A stretch of 64,000 nt of DNA from Termitomyces sp. T153 (GCA_018296165.2 JACKQL020000104.1:62001-126000), one strand, 5' to 3'; positions 11,881 to 24,438 are shown, counted from the stretch's first letter. The notes: generated by a model not told the origin, from the sequence alone. Translations and numbers: made by a program.

Positions 11881-14560
11881 TTTCAAAACCACCATATGGT
11901 TCCTTTGCACTGTATTCAGATATTTTTTGTTTTTTATTTCTCTCAAATATCATTTTACTTACCAGTGACTAGGAATGGACTAGTACTTACTTCAGAAGAA
12001 CATCTCTCAAAGCTCTTGGTCTTACTATTCCATTGGGTCATCCCATGAACACTCCTTGCCCCAACCCCTCATCTGCAGATATCATTGTTCTGCATACCAA
12101 TGATGTTGATCATGGTCACTGTTGATTCTTGTAACTGTGGTCAGGTGACCAATAAGAATATTCAGCTCCTGCAATTGTACCTCTTCCCTGCAACAACTAT
12201 TCATCTCCAAACTGCCACAACATTTGCCTTGTTGAAGAACTTCCAGTTCTCGAGCTTGATGTCAAAAAGTTTCTGCTTTTGAGTTTTACCAGATCCTCAT
12301 CCATATTACTGACAATACAGAAACAACAACTCTTCCAGTATGTATACATGTCTGCTCAATCACATCATGTTAAATTCACTACCACTTACAGAATTGTTAC
12401 CCAGCCTTCCTGCACATAGTGAGGGAATGGTGCCACATCAAAATGCTCAAGCATGCATGTTGGGGTCATGATCCAGCTACTGTCAAAAGTACAAAGGCCA
12501 GCAAATGTGTGGTAATTTGCCCAGCTTGTCCTTACTCAGGCATCAATTTGCTTTCAAATTGGGAACAGGCTCCAGATGATAAAGTGTAATGTTCTGTGCT
12601 TTTTTCCTTCATACAATCACTCATATTTGAGACAGATGGCTTTATTCCATCTTTGTGGGAATTAATGCCAACTTTTGGCTGAAGCAGTTGAAGGTTTCAA
12701 GTCATGACCATGACCCTGGCCTCAATCAGGGTTATGCTTATTTTGTTCAACATTCTGCTTTCAGGAGTTATCTCAGAATACTGGGGCCTACATATTGAGG
12801 ACAATGTCAGCACCTGCAACAACTATAATGCCATCAAATCTGCTATCATCCATGGAGGTAAGGGCATTGATGCCAGTGGTGTTGGGAAGATGGAATGTGC
12901 TTGTCATGATATGAAAAACCCTGTTTCTGTTGGAGACCTACAGAAGGAAGAGCAGTGAGTACTTGAGTCTTCTACTAAATATTGTCTTAGTTTTTTCTAT
13001 TGGGCTTTATTTTGTTTTTTGTTCTAGTTATGTGAATATGGATTACTTCTTTTTGTCAAGCATTGGCCAGAACACACCCAAATGTCTTGTTGTCTCATAT
13101 GACATTGCATGTCAATGGGCAAAAAATTTTAGAAAACATGCAAGTGAGTACTCTTTGAATGAATATGCTAGGCAGGAGTTTGTATTTTTGGTGCCAAATT
13201 TCTGCCTTGCAGCTCATTGTCAGGAATGTCAAGTCAATTTTTCATTGAACTTCATGTGTCATGTAGCATGCAGCAGCAGAGAGGCCTCAGAATGTGGATG
13301 GGCAGCAATCAATGCAGTTGCCAACAGTACAAAGGAGATGGGTCCAGGTTCATGCTGTGACACTCTTGATGACCATTTTGCTTTTTACAACTGGTGCAAG
13401 ATTGTAACATGCAGTGAGATTCCTATCATTTCATGTTCATAGTCTTGATTGATGTATTTCAAAGTTATAACATTTTGCTGTAAGGTAGACAAGGCCATTG
13501 AGAATTGTGCAGAACACACATCAGCATTTGAGGAATTCAATGCTGCCTTGCCCACAAAGGATACAAGAGAATGGCTGGAATTAATTTAGGCTTGGGAGGA
13601 GGATGGGGAGAAGATAAATCCATTTTCTACCAGTGTTTAAAGTAATCAGTCATATCTTAATCAAATTTGATGTTTTTCTAATCCACTTTGTTCAGAAATA
13701 TCAGAAAGTTTGGTGCTAGCCCAGAAAGATGTGGCTGATCTGCAAGAGCATCTTACAGTTTCAATACACAATGATGTCCCACCCAGTTGACTCATTAGGC
13801 AAGATCTTGAGCTTGAAGAACATCAGTCAGTAGTGCTCCTCATCATGATGTAACCTGGTTCTTATCTTGTTGATCAGACACATCCTTTGTAACAATACTA
13901 ATACTCTGTGATCTCATGCAACTAATCTCCAGCATGCCAAGGTCCTGGAATGCAGCAACTAATTGTTCTGCAAGATTGAGGCCTGAATGAGCATCCAGGT
14001 CTTATACATGCCACAAGTGGCTGTGCTTCATGCTTGAGCTGAGCATGATGGTGGTTATGACCTCCCTATGGCTCTTACTGTTGATCTGCTACTCCCTTCA
14101 AGCATGCTCAATTGGATCCCATGCAACATCAAATTTATTAACTATGAATGATGACTTTGATTTTCTCAAGCACACAAAACTCTTCACAAAATCTGTCAGT
14201 CAATCATCACTCAATCACAGATGTATCATTCAAAGGATATGCTAGTATGGGGACAGCAAATGCATACACAAGGCCTTGCCCTCCTTGCCAAAGTCCAAGG
14301 TTGCATTGATGCAGCAGTGCAGAGATAGAGATGCACTGCACTGCTTTGAGATGCACTGCTCATCCTTGGCACTCAGCTCTCCAAGGAGGATGAACTTTAG
14401 CCATTGACACCATCAGATGTCCAGAGTATTACAGCACAAGAAGATGAGCTCTTCAAAGGAAGACAAACCTTATCATGGATTTGGAGGACTTCCTCTAGCA
14501 TTGAAACCATGGAGGATAATGAAGGAAAACAAGAAGGTGTGTCTATATAATTGTGGGTGA
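11881..14560 (+). pseudogene. KDZ (Kyakuja-Dileera-Zisupton) transposase relic
   Basis: Fragments in + frames line up in order with KDZ transposases of mushrooms. First is a Cys-rich CxC2-like part (CNCGQVTNKNIQLLQLYLFPA near 12,130, then TTFALLKNFQ). Next come STCNNYNAIKSAIIHGGKGI near 12,810 and RHDMK-like CHDMKNP with GDLQKEE. After an apparent intron (12,955-13,027) come VSYDIACQWAKNF, FLVPNFCLAAHC and STKEMGPGSCCDTLDDHF at 13,095-13,400. The family's function is DNA cut-and-paste transposition. Many stops and frame changes are present (for example before 12,704 and after 13,440), so the copy is dead. C-terminal traces continue to about 14,540. No terminal inverted repeats were identified. 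Confidence 0.7.
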
Positions 14561-15380
14561 GTAGTATTGCTTATACTCTGCATAGCCCTCAGAATTGAAT
14601 GGTGCAAAGCTCAAGTATGCAGGAGAAATATCTCTTACTTAATGAGGAAATGTGCCAAATTATTGCATTCTTTGAGTTCAAGTATTTGAACTGGCTCCAG
14701 CTTGCAATGAAAACATATACTCATTTTGGTTCTGTTACTGCCAGGGGCCTGCAGGCATATGCTCATTGTCAGGTCAACCTTCAACTTTGTTTAATCAGTC
14801 AATCTTAGGATATATGGCAGGATCTTGCATCCCAACTACTCTTGCAAGTGATGAGCAATACTACAGGCACATGATACTACTTTTTCTCATCATAACATAT
14901 GTGCTCCTTTTGTGGAATTCAACTTTTTCTTGCTGTGACATATGTGCTCTTCTCATGGAATTCTAAATCAACATATATAATACATATCAACAAGAATGAT
15001 GACATCAATGCACATTTTGAGACATTTCCCCTGACTGATACACTTTTCAAAGTGCCCATACAGGGACACATTTGCTACACATCCAGATATTTCCTGTTGA
15101 TTGTGACAAAAACTGAAATCAGGAACAGTCACACAAGGTGCAGCATGAAGAAACAAGCACATTGTCAACAATGATGAACAAAGGATCTGATGAGCACCAA
15201 GGACTGGGGCAGATGTGGGATGTGCATGTACAGCTACAGCAGATTTATATATGAAGAGGTGAGTTGTAACTACAGCCTGTTTATATAAAACACCCTCAGT
15301 TGTTATGACAGGATTTTATATATGATCCTGCCAAGGTCTGGTGTTCATGTGAAGTGGAATAGATGGCTGCATTTGAGAGT
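14561..15380. other. decayed repeat DNA between KDZ and Copia relics
   Basis: CpG-poor sequence with weak coding-like traces on + near 14,990-15,170 that may belong to the Copia element downstream. No motif is decisive. Confidence 0.35.
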
Positions 15381-15640
15381 GCACAAGCAGGTATCTGATT
15401 GCAAGCACTGTTGAAAGACATTGGTCAAGACTTTATGGCTCATCCCACACATATCTTCTTTGATAACAATTCAGCCATTGTACCCTCCAAGGATTCTCTC
15501 CTACATGCTCATGTCAAACACATCAACATCAAATATCATTCCTTATGAGAATGTGTCCAGTCCCACAAGATGGGCCCCATTTAAAGAAAATACTGCTGAT
15601 ATATTTACCAAGGCTCCCTGCCTCTGCCTCTAATACCTTT
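15381..15640 (+). pseudogene. Ty1/Copia pol C-terminus (RNase H end) relic
   Basis: One + frame gives, in order, IFFDNNSAI (the DN-A motif), HAHVKHINIKYH, ECVQSHKM and, after a frame change, KENTADIFTKA. These are the hallmark C-terminal motifs of Ty1/Copia RNase H (CDNQ-AI, HARTKHIDIRYHFIRE, T-EQ-ADIFTK). A stop interrupts the frame after HINIKYHSL and a shift precedes ENTADIFTK, so it is non-functional. Reverse transcriptase and integrase are not preserved upstream. Confidence 0.7.
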
Positions 15641-16785
15641 GCCTCCATTTTGGTCTACAATAGTTGTACCATGTTCCCATGTGAGGAGGAGTGTCTGGGT
15701 GAGGAGTGTTGGACTTGAACCAGTTCAGGGGTTGAAAGTACTTGTTCCCAGAAAATGGGAGGATGGGATCAGTATGTCTGTTCTCAGGCTGCTGAGCTCC
15801 TGTGACCTGTTGAATAGTGGGCCTGCACCCTTCCCAGTCTCCCTGTCCTGGGCCAATGCTGTCTGTCCACAAAAAGTTTGTCAGCTTAGTTTGGGTAAGC
15901 CTCCTTGATCCCCCCTGACTTCTGTTTGCCATGGCAGCAGAGCCACTACCTTTGTCTGGCACAGGTGTTTTGTACCCCCCCCCCTCCTGCTCTGGTGCTC
16001 CTCCCACCAATCTACTTTGCTCCACCCCTCAAGAACAAACTCATTGCTCCTAAGACCATTGGGCAAGTTCTCAATGAAGATGGGTGACTGTGATGTTGAC
16101 CCTTTTCCTTGCAGCTAACACAGGTGTATTTCTTGATATCAGTCATGACATATTCTCTGGTCTTGTGTTCCCCTGTACAGAGGCTGCAGGTGTCTTTTTC
16201 CTGCAAATATTTGTGAGCTAGGTGGCCCTTGCCAAACCTCTGACATTTCAGTGTGGTGCCCCAGCTCCTGATCCATTTTCCTTGCTCTTACCCTCTTCTC
16301 TTCTACAACTAAGCCCCTCTCTATGATCCTGTTTGCTCTACTGTCTGAGTTGCAGGATATCACCAGGTGCACTGCCCTTTGATTGGGGTTGGACCTGGTG
16401 TGCAGGACATGTACCCACCTTGCAGTGACCAGGTCCCTGGGTTGCAGCCCATTATTCCTCTCAATTGACATAATGCTTTGTTCAAGTTCATTGCCCAGCA
16501 TGGTAGGGACACATTCCACAAAGAGGGGCAAAGACCTGTTCTTGACTTTCACATGAACACCATACTTCTCCAAGAAAAGAGGTCAAATTTCCTCCTTTGC
16601 CAGCCAGATTTCCACATTGATCATGTTGACTTCATAGAGAATGCTCTCATTTCTGAGTTTGTGCACCAAGGTGAACTCCACCTTAGGAGCATCCAGTCCC
16701 ATACATCAGGTCTTTAGCTACATTTTTCTTGGCCAGCAGTTCCTTTTTGATCACGTCTCTTGTTGAGTTGTTGCCTCCAGAGAAC
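15641..16785 (-). pseudogene. LINE-type ORF1 (gag-like, zinc-knuckle) relic
   Basis: On the - strand, 16,573 down to about 16,250 encodes a partial RNA-binding domain. It has LVTARWVHVLHTRSNP, HLVISCNSDSRANRIIERGL and VVEEKRVRARKMDQE, resembling the 'ANRAI..G....K...ARK' stretch of fungal LINE ORF1. In another frame it runs into Cys-rich zinc-knuckle-like sequence (CSLCTGEHKTREY, then YTCVSCKEKGQHHSHP, 16,206-16,090). Frame changes are needed to join the parts, so it is a relic. Sequence upstream to about 16,785 still looks related. No reverse transcriptase is present. Confidence 0.5.
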
Positions 16786-18192
16786 TCTATCAGTGCATTT
16801 GTCTGGTTCTGTCATTCTTGATACAATAGTCCACTATCCTTTAGGGGCGAAACATAAGCGCTATTTCGTTTATGAATGTCCAACAATATTTTACAGCAGC
16901 ATTAAGAAGCAAATCATAATGCGTGAACAGCTACCACATACGTTGCGAATACTATTGAACAACACGAAGTGCACAGGTGGAAAGTCGCATGGGAGACAGC
17001 CATGCATCAGAAAAGATATCATTCGAAACTTTACAGTTCCATCCTTCCACGACAGCATTCTCTAAGATGATGCTCAAGTTCATAAGTGGCGCTGTTCTGT
17101 GTGAAGTTATGAATGACGATCGGTGTCGAAGATACAACGGATGACCAAGGTCCAAGATTCCGCCAGCTTATGGATAAGAACTCATGTGCTCTCTCACGAA
17201 GAATTAGATTAGATACCATCGGTTATCAAATCCAGATTAAGATGTTCCGGGACATAGTTTAGCGGGATTGACAAGCGCTTTGTGAAGCGATCGTGACAGG
17301 GTTTGTAGTGGAAGCCGTTAGGTGAATGGTAAGGCGAATGTCCACAAAAGATCATTCCGTTGCTGGGACTGGTAGTCGGCAGTCTTGAGGCGTTGAATTA
17401 CCGGAGTAATTGTTTGGCGAATAAGGGAGATCATTGTAGACTGTTCGGTTCGTATCCGTATTAGTAACCAGCCGATCATAAGTATCACCGCTCACATAGA
17501 GCATTGCTCGACCTTTGCAGAGAGTGGAGAGTTTGAGAATAGTGGTAACATCAAAACTTGCATAAGGTTCCTGCAGATAGCATAGGAGTTAAGCACTCAG
17601 GCCCAGGGTGTATGTGGTGTTACAAGCTTTGTTAGGTACAACCCAAATTTAACCGGAACTGGTTACCAGTCTAGGAACAAGGCAGAGTTCCTGAAACTGA
17701 TAAGAGGGAAGTAGTGGATGATTTTCTATTTGCAAGAGGTTCTGGGTTGAACATTCAGTGCTAGTCACCGTTTGCACGACTGCAACGAACAACTTGAATG
17801 TACATAACAAGAGAGAATTAATTGACAAGCAAAGTGGTCCACAGCCACTCCTCGATCAATTCTTTCCTCTACAAAGATTAGATTTCGGCGCCGACAATGA
17901 TTTATGCAGCCTTATCCAACTCGTTTCAGCTGGTTGGAGGCTCATGATCGATTGGTTATTCACATATGACCCTTAAGTATGTCGAATGAAATCTGTCGCA
18001 TTATACTTATACGAAGCCATGTTGAATTGCTACATTGCTACATAATAATACACACATAAAGTATAAAGGCTATGGAGCATGTATGTCACAAGTGAAGATG
18101 GAATGGAAAGAGAAGGCTTGAAAAGCAAGTACTACCAGTCTGCTTTTGCTTTGATTATTATGGATGAAAATGTGCCCTGTCAGTGCTTCGTC
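16786..18192. other. intergenic DNA after the repeat boundary, no gene supported
   Basis: CpG dinucleotides reappear abruptly here. Short open frames occur on both strands (for example 17,758-17,976 on +), but none shows splice-consistent extension or a recognisable domain. Confidence 0.5.
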
Positions 18193-18837
18193 TTAATGCG
18201 TTTCGTATGGCACCTGGCTACCCGCTGTTTTCCACTGATCTCTGCGCGCCTGCAGTCCCTTGAGCAGTTTATAAAGCACCCGACGGACTTCCGGCATGTA
18301 TAATTCCAAGGTTTCGGGGGAGGGGTCTTCCCCAAGACATTGCTCTAGTGGGACGCGAAGTTCCCCAGGGATGGAATGTATATCACTGCCACAAGAAAAA
18401 TGTCCGCGTCAGTCTGTCGTATTGTCTAGAAAATGGCATGGCGTATGAACCTGAGGTCAATCGAATGGTACGCAAACGCTCGGACAGTGGTGTTGAAGTC
18501 ATGACCGATCTGTACGTAGGCATCGCTAACCTGATTGTCCGTGGCATGGCCAAAACTCCACTTTATTAGTAGTTCTTGAAGGTGTTTCATGGAGAGGAGA
18601 AGGCTGCGAACAGAATTCGGGACATCCCCTTGTTCTGCCTGTGTGCAAATAGTAATAATCGGGCGTTGAGTGACAGTAGTTCTACTAGCGGTCATAGACT
18701 CGGTGGTGTGCGGGATAGTGGGCGGTGACGCGACAGGGTGCAATGAATGAGAGAATCAGACTTACCGATGTTGCCGTTGGCGATCCGACGATACTGCTGT
18801 GACTACCAGACGGGGAATGCGAGGAAGAAGCAGCCAT
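18193..18837 (-). pseudogene. Bud6/AIP3 N-terminal fragment, truncated gene
   Basis: Exons 18837-18766, 18698-18451 and 18385-18193 join in phase to give 170 residues. A Ser-rich N-terminus is followed by the conserved N-terminal region of basidiomycete Bud6/AIP3 (DVPNSVRSLLLSMKHLQE, QVSDAYVQIGHDFNTTVRAF, then LEQCLGEDPSPETLELYMPE and VLYKLLKGLQAR). Bud6/AIP3 is an actin- and formin-binding polarity protein of several hundred residues. Here the frame ends soon after the normal exon border (GGTAGCCAG|GTGCC), and the coiled-coil AIP3 core is missing from the downstream DNA. Splice sites and frame of the remaining part are intact, so the loss looks like a rearrangement rather than slow decay. 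It could still make a short protein. Confidence 0.65.
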
Positions 18838-19805
18838 CTCGACGACTGGAATCGAATGCTGTGCAGCTAGCAACCAAGTCAGATGTGCAGTCAGTGACTT
18901 GGGCAGGGGGCCTATGAGGCGAAATGACTCGCAAGTTGATAAGGACAAATAGACTGCAGTGGCAGTGGCACTGTCCGGACGGTGTGTAACGCCGACTCGG
19001 AAAGCCTGTTCTTGAAAACAGGTAATTAGGATCTTATATAAAAAGACGGTAGACATGTTACAGGCTCTGATGATGGGTGGTCATGGCAGGAACGCCTCAC
19101 ATATTCAGGCAGGACGCGACTTGGTAAGCATCTCAGGCGCCTACGCGGCATATGGACGTGATGAGGTAATCAGCATCGCAAGGATAAGGTAGCATCCAGC
19201 GCTGAGATCAAGGCCATCAACGTCGACTCAAAGGTACAGTTTGTCAGGAGATACTTTGATATCAGGGGTGTGAAACTCGTCGACTGCCACATTACTTTGG
19301 AGGGGCACCAACGGACAGAGGACTGACAGGAGTCGCTGAAAGGCACATTTACGTATATTGGCAACGCTGTACCGGTGTGTACTGACAATCTGCAGTAAAT
19401 CAGATCGCATAACAACACTGCTTTTGAGGCGAGACAACTATTGTTCGCCTAACATATTCATTCTTCGATCTGTTGTTGATTTGAATAAGTACCCGAGGAA
19501 CACAACTCTTGCACAATGAATGTTCCCATGACCATGATGACGTCGACCAGTAAAGATAGAACAAAGTACATATTGAAGGAACTTTGTCGACATGATGAGA
19601 CACGCGACACGGAACGCTGATTCATTATATAGATTATTTATCACACGTCATAGCAGCCCTGGCAATGATGATGACATGCTGGTTAAAAGTCTAATACTCC
19701 AGAACATCGAGCTCAAAATCTGAAGCAACTAAGCGTATGGCATTAGTGTGTCAATGGATTCTTACACCTCTGTAACGAAGATACTTACGAAACCAAATGA
19801 ATGTC
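18838..19805. other. intergenic DNA, no gene supported
   Basis: Short - strand frames at 19,170-19,440 look partly protein-like but match no family and cannot be joined confidently. This may hold remnants of the broken Bud6 neighbourhood. Confidence 0.4.
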
Positions 19806-22800
19806 CTACTCGTCAAATCCATTGACAGCCCTGATACCCTCCACCAACCGACGATAATCTCTTAAAAGTTCACCAATCTCAGACAGTCTGAGGTCACCGG
19901 CCGAACACTCGACGAAACGGGCAATCGGAGGTGCCAAGCGCAACGAACTTCTAACTTGCGGCTCTGGCGACTGCGGCCTCGAAGATGCAGGGCTCTCCGC
20001 CAGCGTAGGGTTCGTAGGATTGTTCTGAACCTAAGTAAGATCGATGATTAGTATACATAATCAGCGGATTTCAAGGGACTACAAATCACCTTCAAACCAG
20101 CAAGACTTGACATATGCGCCAACCGATCAGTAAGAGTCCTCCTCGTTCTCGGCTTGCCATTCTTATCCTTCCTCTTCCCCTTTCCCTTTGAACTCGCACT
20201 CAACATACTCTCAAAGCTCCGAATACTTCGTGCATCCCCATCACCACTCGCATCTTCTTGGTCTTCATCCTCATCCTCTTCTTCGCCCGTCTCAGTCTCA
20301 GTCTCGCTCTCTTCTCCACTTTCATCTCCATGAACAGATTTCACAGACGCCGGCCTCGAGACCGTGACGAGCTGCTGTCCGGTCTCCTCTCCCCCCTTGC
20401 TTGACCCACGGCCAATATCTAGTGCCGCCGTGAGACTGCGTATCGAAAACCCACTCTCACGACGCAGAAGCCCAAAGCCCGGGTTTGCAGCAGCAACCGG
20501 TACCGTTGTGTTTGGAGGGGAAGAAGGTGTAGTGGTAGAGACAGAAGCACTCGGTTGCGCAGTATCTGCAGCTTGAGGTAACAAAGAACGCAACATCCCA
20601 AAAGAAGTATCCATAACACCCGTAATAACCTTATTTGCCTGCTCAACCCCACCACGCAGTCTCCCTGGGAGCCCATCGGCCGTAGCTGCAGCTAGTGGCG
20701 TTGCGTCCGCAATGGGGCTTCGATTAAGAGGTATAGGCGTAAGATCCGCCGCACTGAGGACTTTATCAGAGTCCCCAAGTCCCAGAGCCGCGAGATCGAC
20801 GTTCTCGAGGAATTCAGCAACAGCCATGAGGTTGACGAGGCAGTAGCTTTCTTCACCACCAATAGATTGGTTGCGGTAGCGTTGGGTGTATAGGAGGCTT
20901 GAGACAAGATGCGGGGGGTTGGCCTTGACAACGGAGAAGATGATCATTGGGAGGAGCACGTCGCCTGATAGCGGGGTTGGTTCAGTCGGTGCGGTCGAAG
21001 GAGTTGAATTTGATTCAGGTTCAAGCTCAACAATTTTGGGTATGGATGAGGCCTGATGTACAGATGCACTGGCGTGGGGCGTTTCGAGGTCTTTTTCGGT
21101 CTTCGCGGGAGCTTCGATAACATATTCTTCGGCTGCCTTTGGTGTATCGCTTGCAGTTGTAGTGGAAGTCGACGATCCGAGCGGTACCATGATCCTGAGG
21201 GCCCCGTCAGGTTCACGAGGGGGGGCGCTGACCTTCGCCCGTGCCAATTGTGAATTTTTAGATTTCTGGGCTTTGGATTCCTCTTCTGACATGAGACGTA
21301 TGGGAGGAAGGCGAGAAAGGCCATCTATTGACATGGTTTGCTCTGATCAACTCCATGAACGCAGAAATGTGCTTACCGACCACTGATTTATGAGCTGCAA
21401 CAAGCAAAGCTGCCTTATCTCCAGGGCTTCTACAACCTTGCAACTGGGATAATGCTGGTCGAGATGTGAGCTCTGCTGAGGTGATTATGAGAGTTACATA
21501 CTTTCACCACAATCTCTGATGACAAGATCTAATTCCTTGCTTGGGTTTTCTACATGGATATCAAGATGTTCCAGTCCTAAATCGAGCAAATTCAGAGCAG
21601 CGACACGACTCGAAAGCGTTTCATCATGCGATGAATCGTCGGATGTCGGTTGCATATATAACCTAACAACTAGAATTGAGAAAGAAAAACCAGAATGAAA
21701 AAGAGGAAGGGAACACACCGATCATAAAAGAGGGTACATATTGTCCGCTCAACAGTTTCCATACTCTCCTGAATCTTTGCCTCGCTCTCAATCTTCCCCT
21801 TGACCCTCTTCTCATCCTCCGCGCTCTCACCATTCTCACCATGTTCTTTCATCAGCCTTGCCAGAAATGACTCTTCAGAAAGTCTTAACTCTTGCTCCAG
21901 CCCCAGATAAAAGTCCTGCACCCGCTCCGCAGTGTTCTCCGGCGCTTCCTCTGTCCAAGCAACGACATACTGATCTCCATTTTCCTTTTTCTCCTTATCC
22001 CGTGTACGGTGATTCAGAAGTAAAGACTTGTTCTTGTCCTCTTTAACAAAGGGATACCACTCCGCTGTGAACTCATGCACACGATCACCGACCCAGGATG
22101 GCATGTGCAGTCCTGTCTCCAGGAGAGATTTGGCCTCCCGTCTCAGCGCCTTGTTCATATCTTTGGCTATATCCTTGCGCACGATCTTGTGGTCAATTGT
22201 GAACGCAGAGATCTCGATGACGTGATCTGTTAGATGTGTTGAGTCCAGAGAACGGACCGACCCGGTTGGGGAGGAGGGTGCTGCTGGTGTACTGGACTTT
22301 GTGCTGCTGCTCACGCCAAAGAGGGATGCGAAGGGATTGGAGATGCGGGAAGTGGAAGTAGTGGCGGAAGAAGAGGCTGCACGATTTCCTGGGCGTGGTG
22401 GAAGAGGTGGTTTGGTTGGAGGAGTTCTAAGAGGTAGAGGGAGAGAGGGACTGTGGGCTGGCACGGCATATGTTGGATACGATGAGGATGGTGATATAAG
22501 AGGAAGATCTGGTAATGCTGAAAGGGCAGATGTACGCGTTGAAGGAACGAGAAGATTGTGGAAGATCCTTGAGTCTGGGTGAATGGTCGAACGAAAGGTC
22601 AGCTTGTTACTACGATAAAATGAGTGACACGTCAGGTAGTCTTGCGATTTACATACTAGTTCAGAGTCCCACGTAGACCTGACAAGGTGATGATCGGTAC
22701 ACTTTTTCGTGATGAACTATCACACAGAATAATATGGTCCTTGACAAATTCAGGCGTCAACTTATCATGGCTTGAAGATGATTCGAGGGGCAAAAGGAGA

Positions 22801-23297
22801 GTGGACTAGATCTCGAAAAGCATAAGGTGTGTCGTTCAAAAGGACAAGCTCCCAGAGCGCACCTTTCCAGTTGTCACTACACTCCAAATCTCTGTCCATT
22901 CTGCGTCATGGTGATCACTCTCGTGCACTAACTTCTCGAGGATCGCCCAACCAACACTCCCCGTATCTAAGCCTATATTCTGGGCTGCAGCTTTAAGATT
23001 GACGAGTTGTAATCTACTCGCAGCATCTCCTTGTTGGTGGTGAGGTGAAGGTGGATGTATTGTCGTTCCTGTCGTTACCGCGGTCGGTGAAACACGTTGT
23101 CTTGGTGTATATGCAAGATAACGAGGGGATATCTGGCCAGAACCATGATCACCAGGTGAAGTCGAAAGGTGAGAAGATGAAAGCAAGGGATGCGCAGATA
23201 GTAATTCCTTCGATGGGACGCGTTGAAGACGTGACCCTCCTGTACGACCGATAGACGTTGCGGGGAAGGAGCGATCAAGGTCCTCATTAGACGCCAT
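19806..23297 (-). CDS. VPS9-domain Rab5 guanine nucleotide exchange factor
   Basis: Seven exons (23297-22863, 22805-22657, 22609-21719, 21662-21502, 21454-21377, 21324-20090, 20030-19806) join in phase to 1057 residues. VPS9 proteins load GTP on Rab5-type GTPases at endosomes. The helical bundle before the domain carries VERTICTLFYDRLYMQ and a Leu-rich NLLDLGLEHL segment. The catalytic half has SGDVLLPMIIFSVVKANPP, with the conserved Asp and Pro of the VPS9 Asp-x-x-x-Pro motif, and GGEESYCLVNLMAVAEFLEN, with the conserved Tyr. A low-complexity stretch of about 105 residues interrupts the domain between PPIRLMSEEES and the SGDVLLP part. The rest is Ser/Pro-rich with acidic tracts, as in fungal Muk1/Vps9-like proteins. 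I see no CUE domain. The start ATG at 23297 lies 171 bp from the divergent neighbour. The introns at exons 2-3 and 4-5 were chosen because they alone keep the frame. Confidence 0.9.
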
Positions 23298-23468
23298 GCT
23301 ACAGACAAATTCACTTTATACAAAGAATGCAAAGACCGTCGACCCCGCGATATATAACGTCAAAGCACCTGACCGTTGGCCACGTTGAGCAGTGCGGGGT
23401 AATGACGAAGAGTGGAACGGACATCTCCGTTCAATTCCAGTTCCCGCTGTTTACAATCAACTCTCATC
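23298..23468. promoter_or_regulatory. shared divergent promoter region
   Basis: Only 171 bp separate the start codons of the VPS9 gene (-) and the hypothetical gene at 23,469 (+), so the two promoters must overlap. No single element such as a TATA box stands out beyond TATATAACG near 23,350. Confidence 0.5.
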
Positions 23469-24438
23469 ATGGCTTATATGTGGTTTTCCGGTGTAGACCT
23501 CCCAAAGAATCGATTACCTTCCTCCAAATATGAGGGACTCAATGGATTCAGACTCCCAGATCCTCCAAAACCCGGTGCAGGGTCCGATCCATCAGCAGCA
23601 CCATCTTGGGAAGCGTTGGACGCGCATTGCACTGCTCAATACATCTTGACACACAAAAAACGGCCTATACCAACGTAAGCCCTTATATCTCTGTATACTC
23701 TCCAAACGTGACGCTGCAGCGGGCAGACTTGAGCAGATGCGAGAAGAGCTGAAACCGGACACGCCAGAGACGATTAAGAAAAGAATTGCAGATTTGCGAG
23801 CCCAACATTTATCTGATCTCCAGCGGATGTATCTTTGGCATGCTGAAGAGTACCTCGATGACGCTCTTGACATGTACCGTTGTTTTGATGAGACGTACTC
23901 CCAAAATGACGAAATTAGTAAAGAAGATAAAGATGAAATTTCAGTGAGGGCTCTCCCCTTGATTTGACACTCACACCTGACAACCGTATAGACGATCTAT
24001 GAGGAATTACGCCGATACATACCACAGCAAATGCGATGGGAAGACGAATTAGAACACCTGCGCCATTCATACCTAGAACAGCTCGTTCCTCTTTACCACG
24101 AACTCAAACAGACAGAAATCCGCCAAGAAGAGGAAAGAAAACGCCGCGAAGCTGATTTCCCTACGACAATTCAAGATTACCATTCCAAATCTGCGGACGT
24201 GAAGATGCGTGTTGCAAGGTTCTTGTACACAACAGATGAGGCACGACAAGAGAAGATGCTTTCTGAATTTGGTTGGGCATCACGGCAGGTAAAGCCTCTT
24301 CAGGAGCTCTATCGGAAAAACGTAAGCTCATTTTTCACTCACTTGACAATATGGTGTTGATGGCATCTTCAGGATGCATTTAAAGCTGAGATTGTCTTGA
24401 AGATGATGGAAGTCAAAGACCCACGACAGCGTGTCTAG
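23469..24438 (+). CDS. conserved-looking helical hypothetical protein, 272 residues
   Basis: Four exons (23469-23674, 23727-23943, 23992-24321, 24373-24438) join in phase. The protein starts MAYMWFSGVDLPKN, has a Pro-rich stretch, then long charged helices rich in Glu, Arg and Leu (LRAQHLSDLQRMYLWHAEEY around residue 95, EELRRYIPQQMRWEDELE near 145). It ends MEVKDPRQRV. There is no signal peptide, membrane segment or catalytic motif I recognise. All introns are short with good GT-AG borders, which supports a real gene. Function unknown. The single-copy, intron-rich character and divergent pairing with the VPS9 gene suggest a housekeeping role, but that is inference. Confidence 0.75.

Noticed and set aside
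20364..20676. Open frames on both strands over the VPS9 gene
   Set aside because: They are shadows of exon 6, whose frame is fixed by domain motifs and splice phase.
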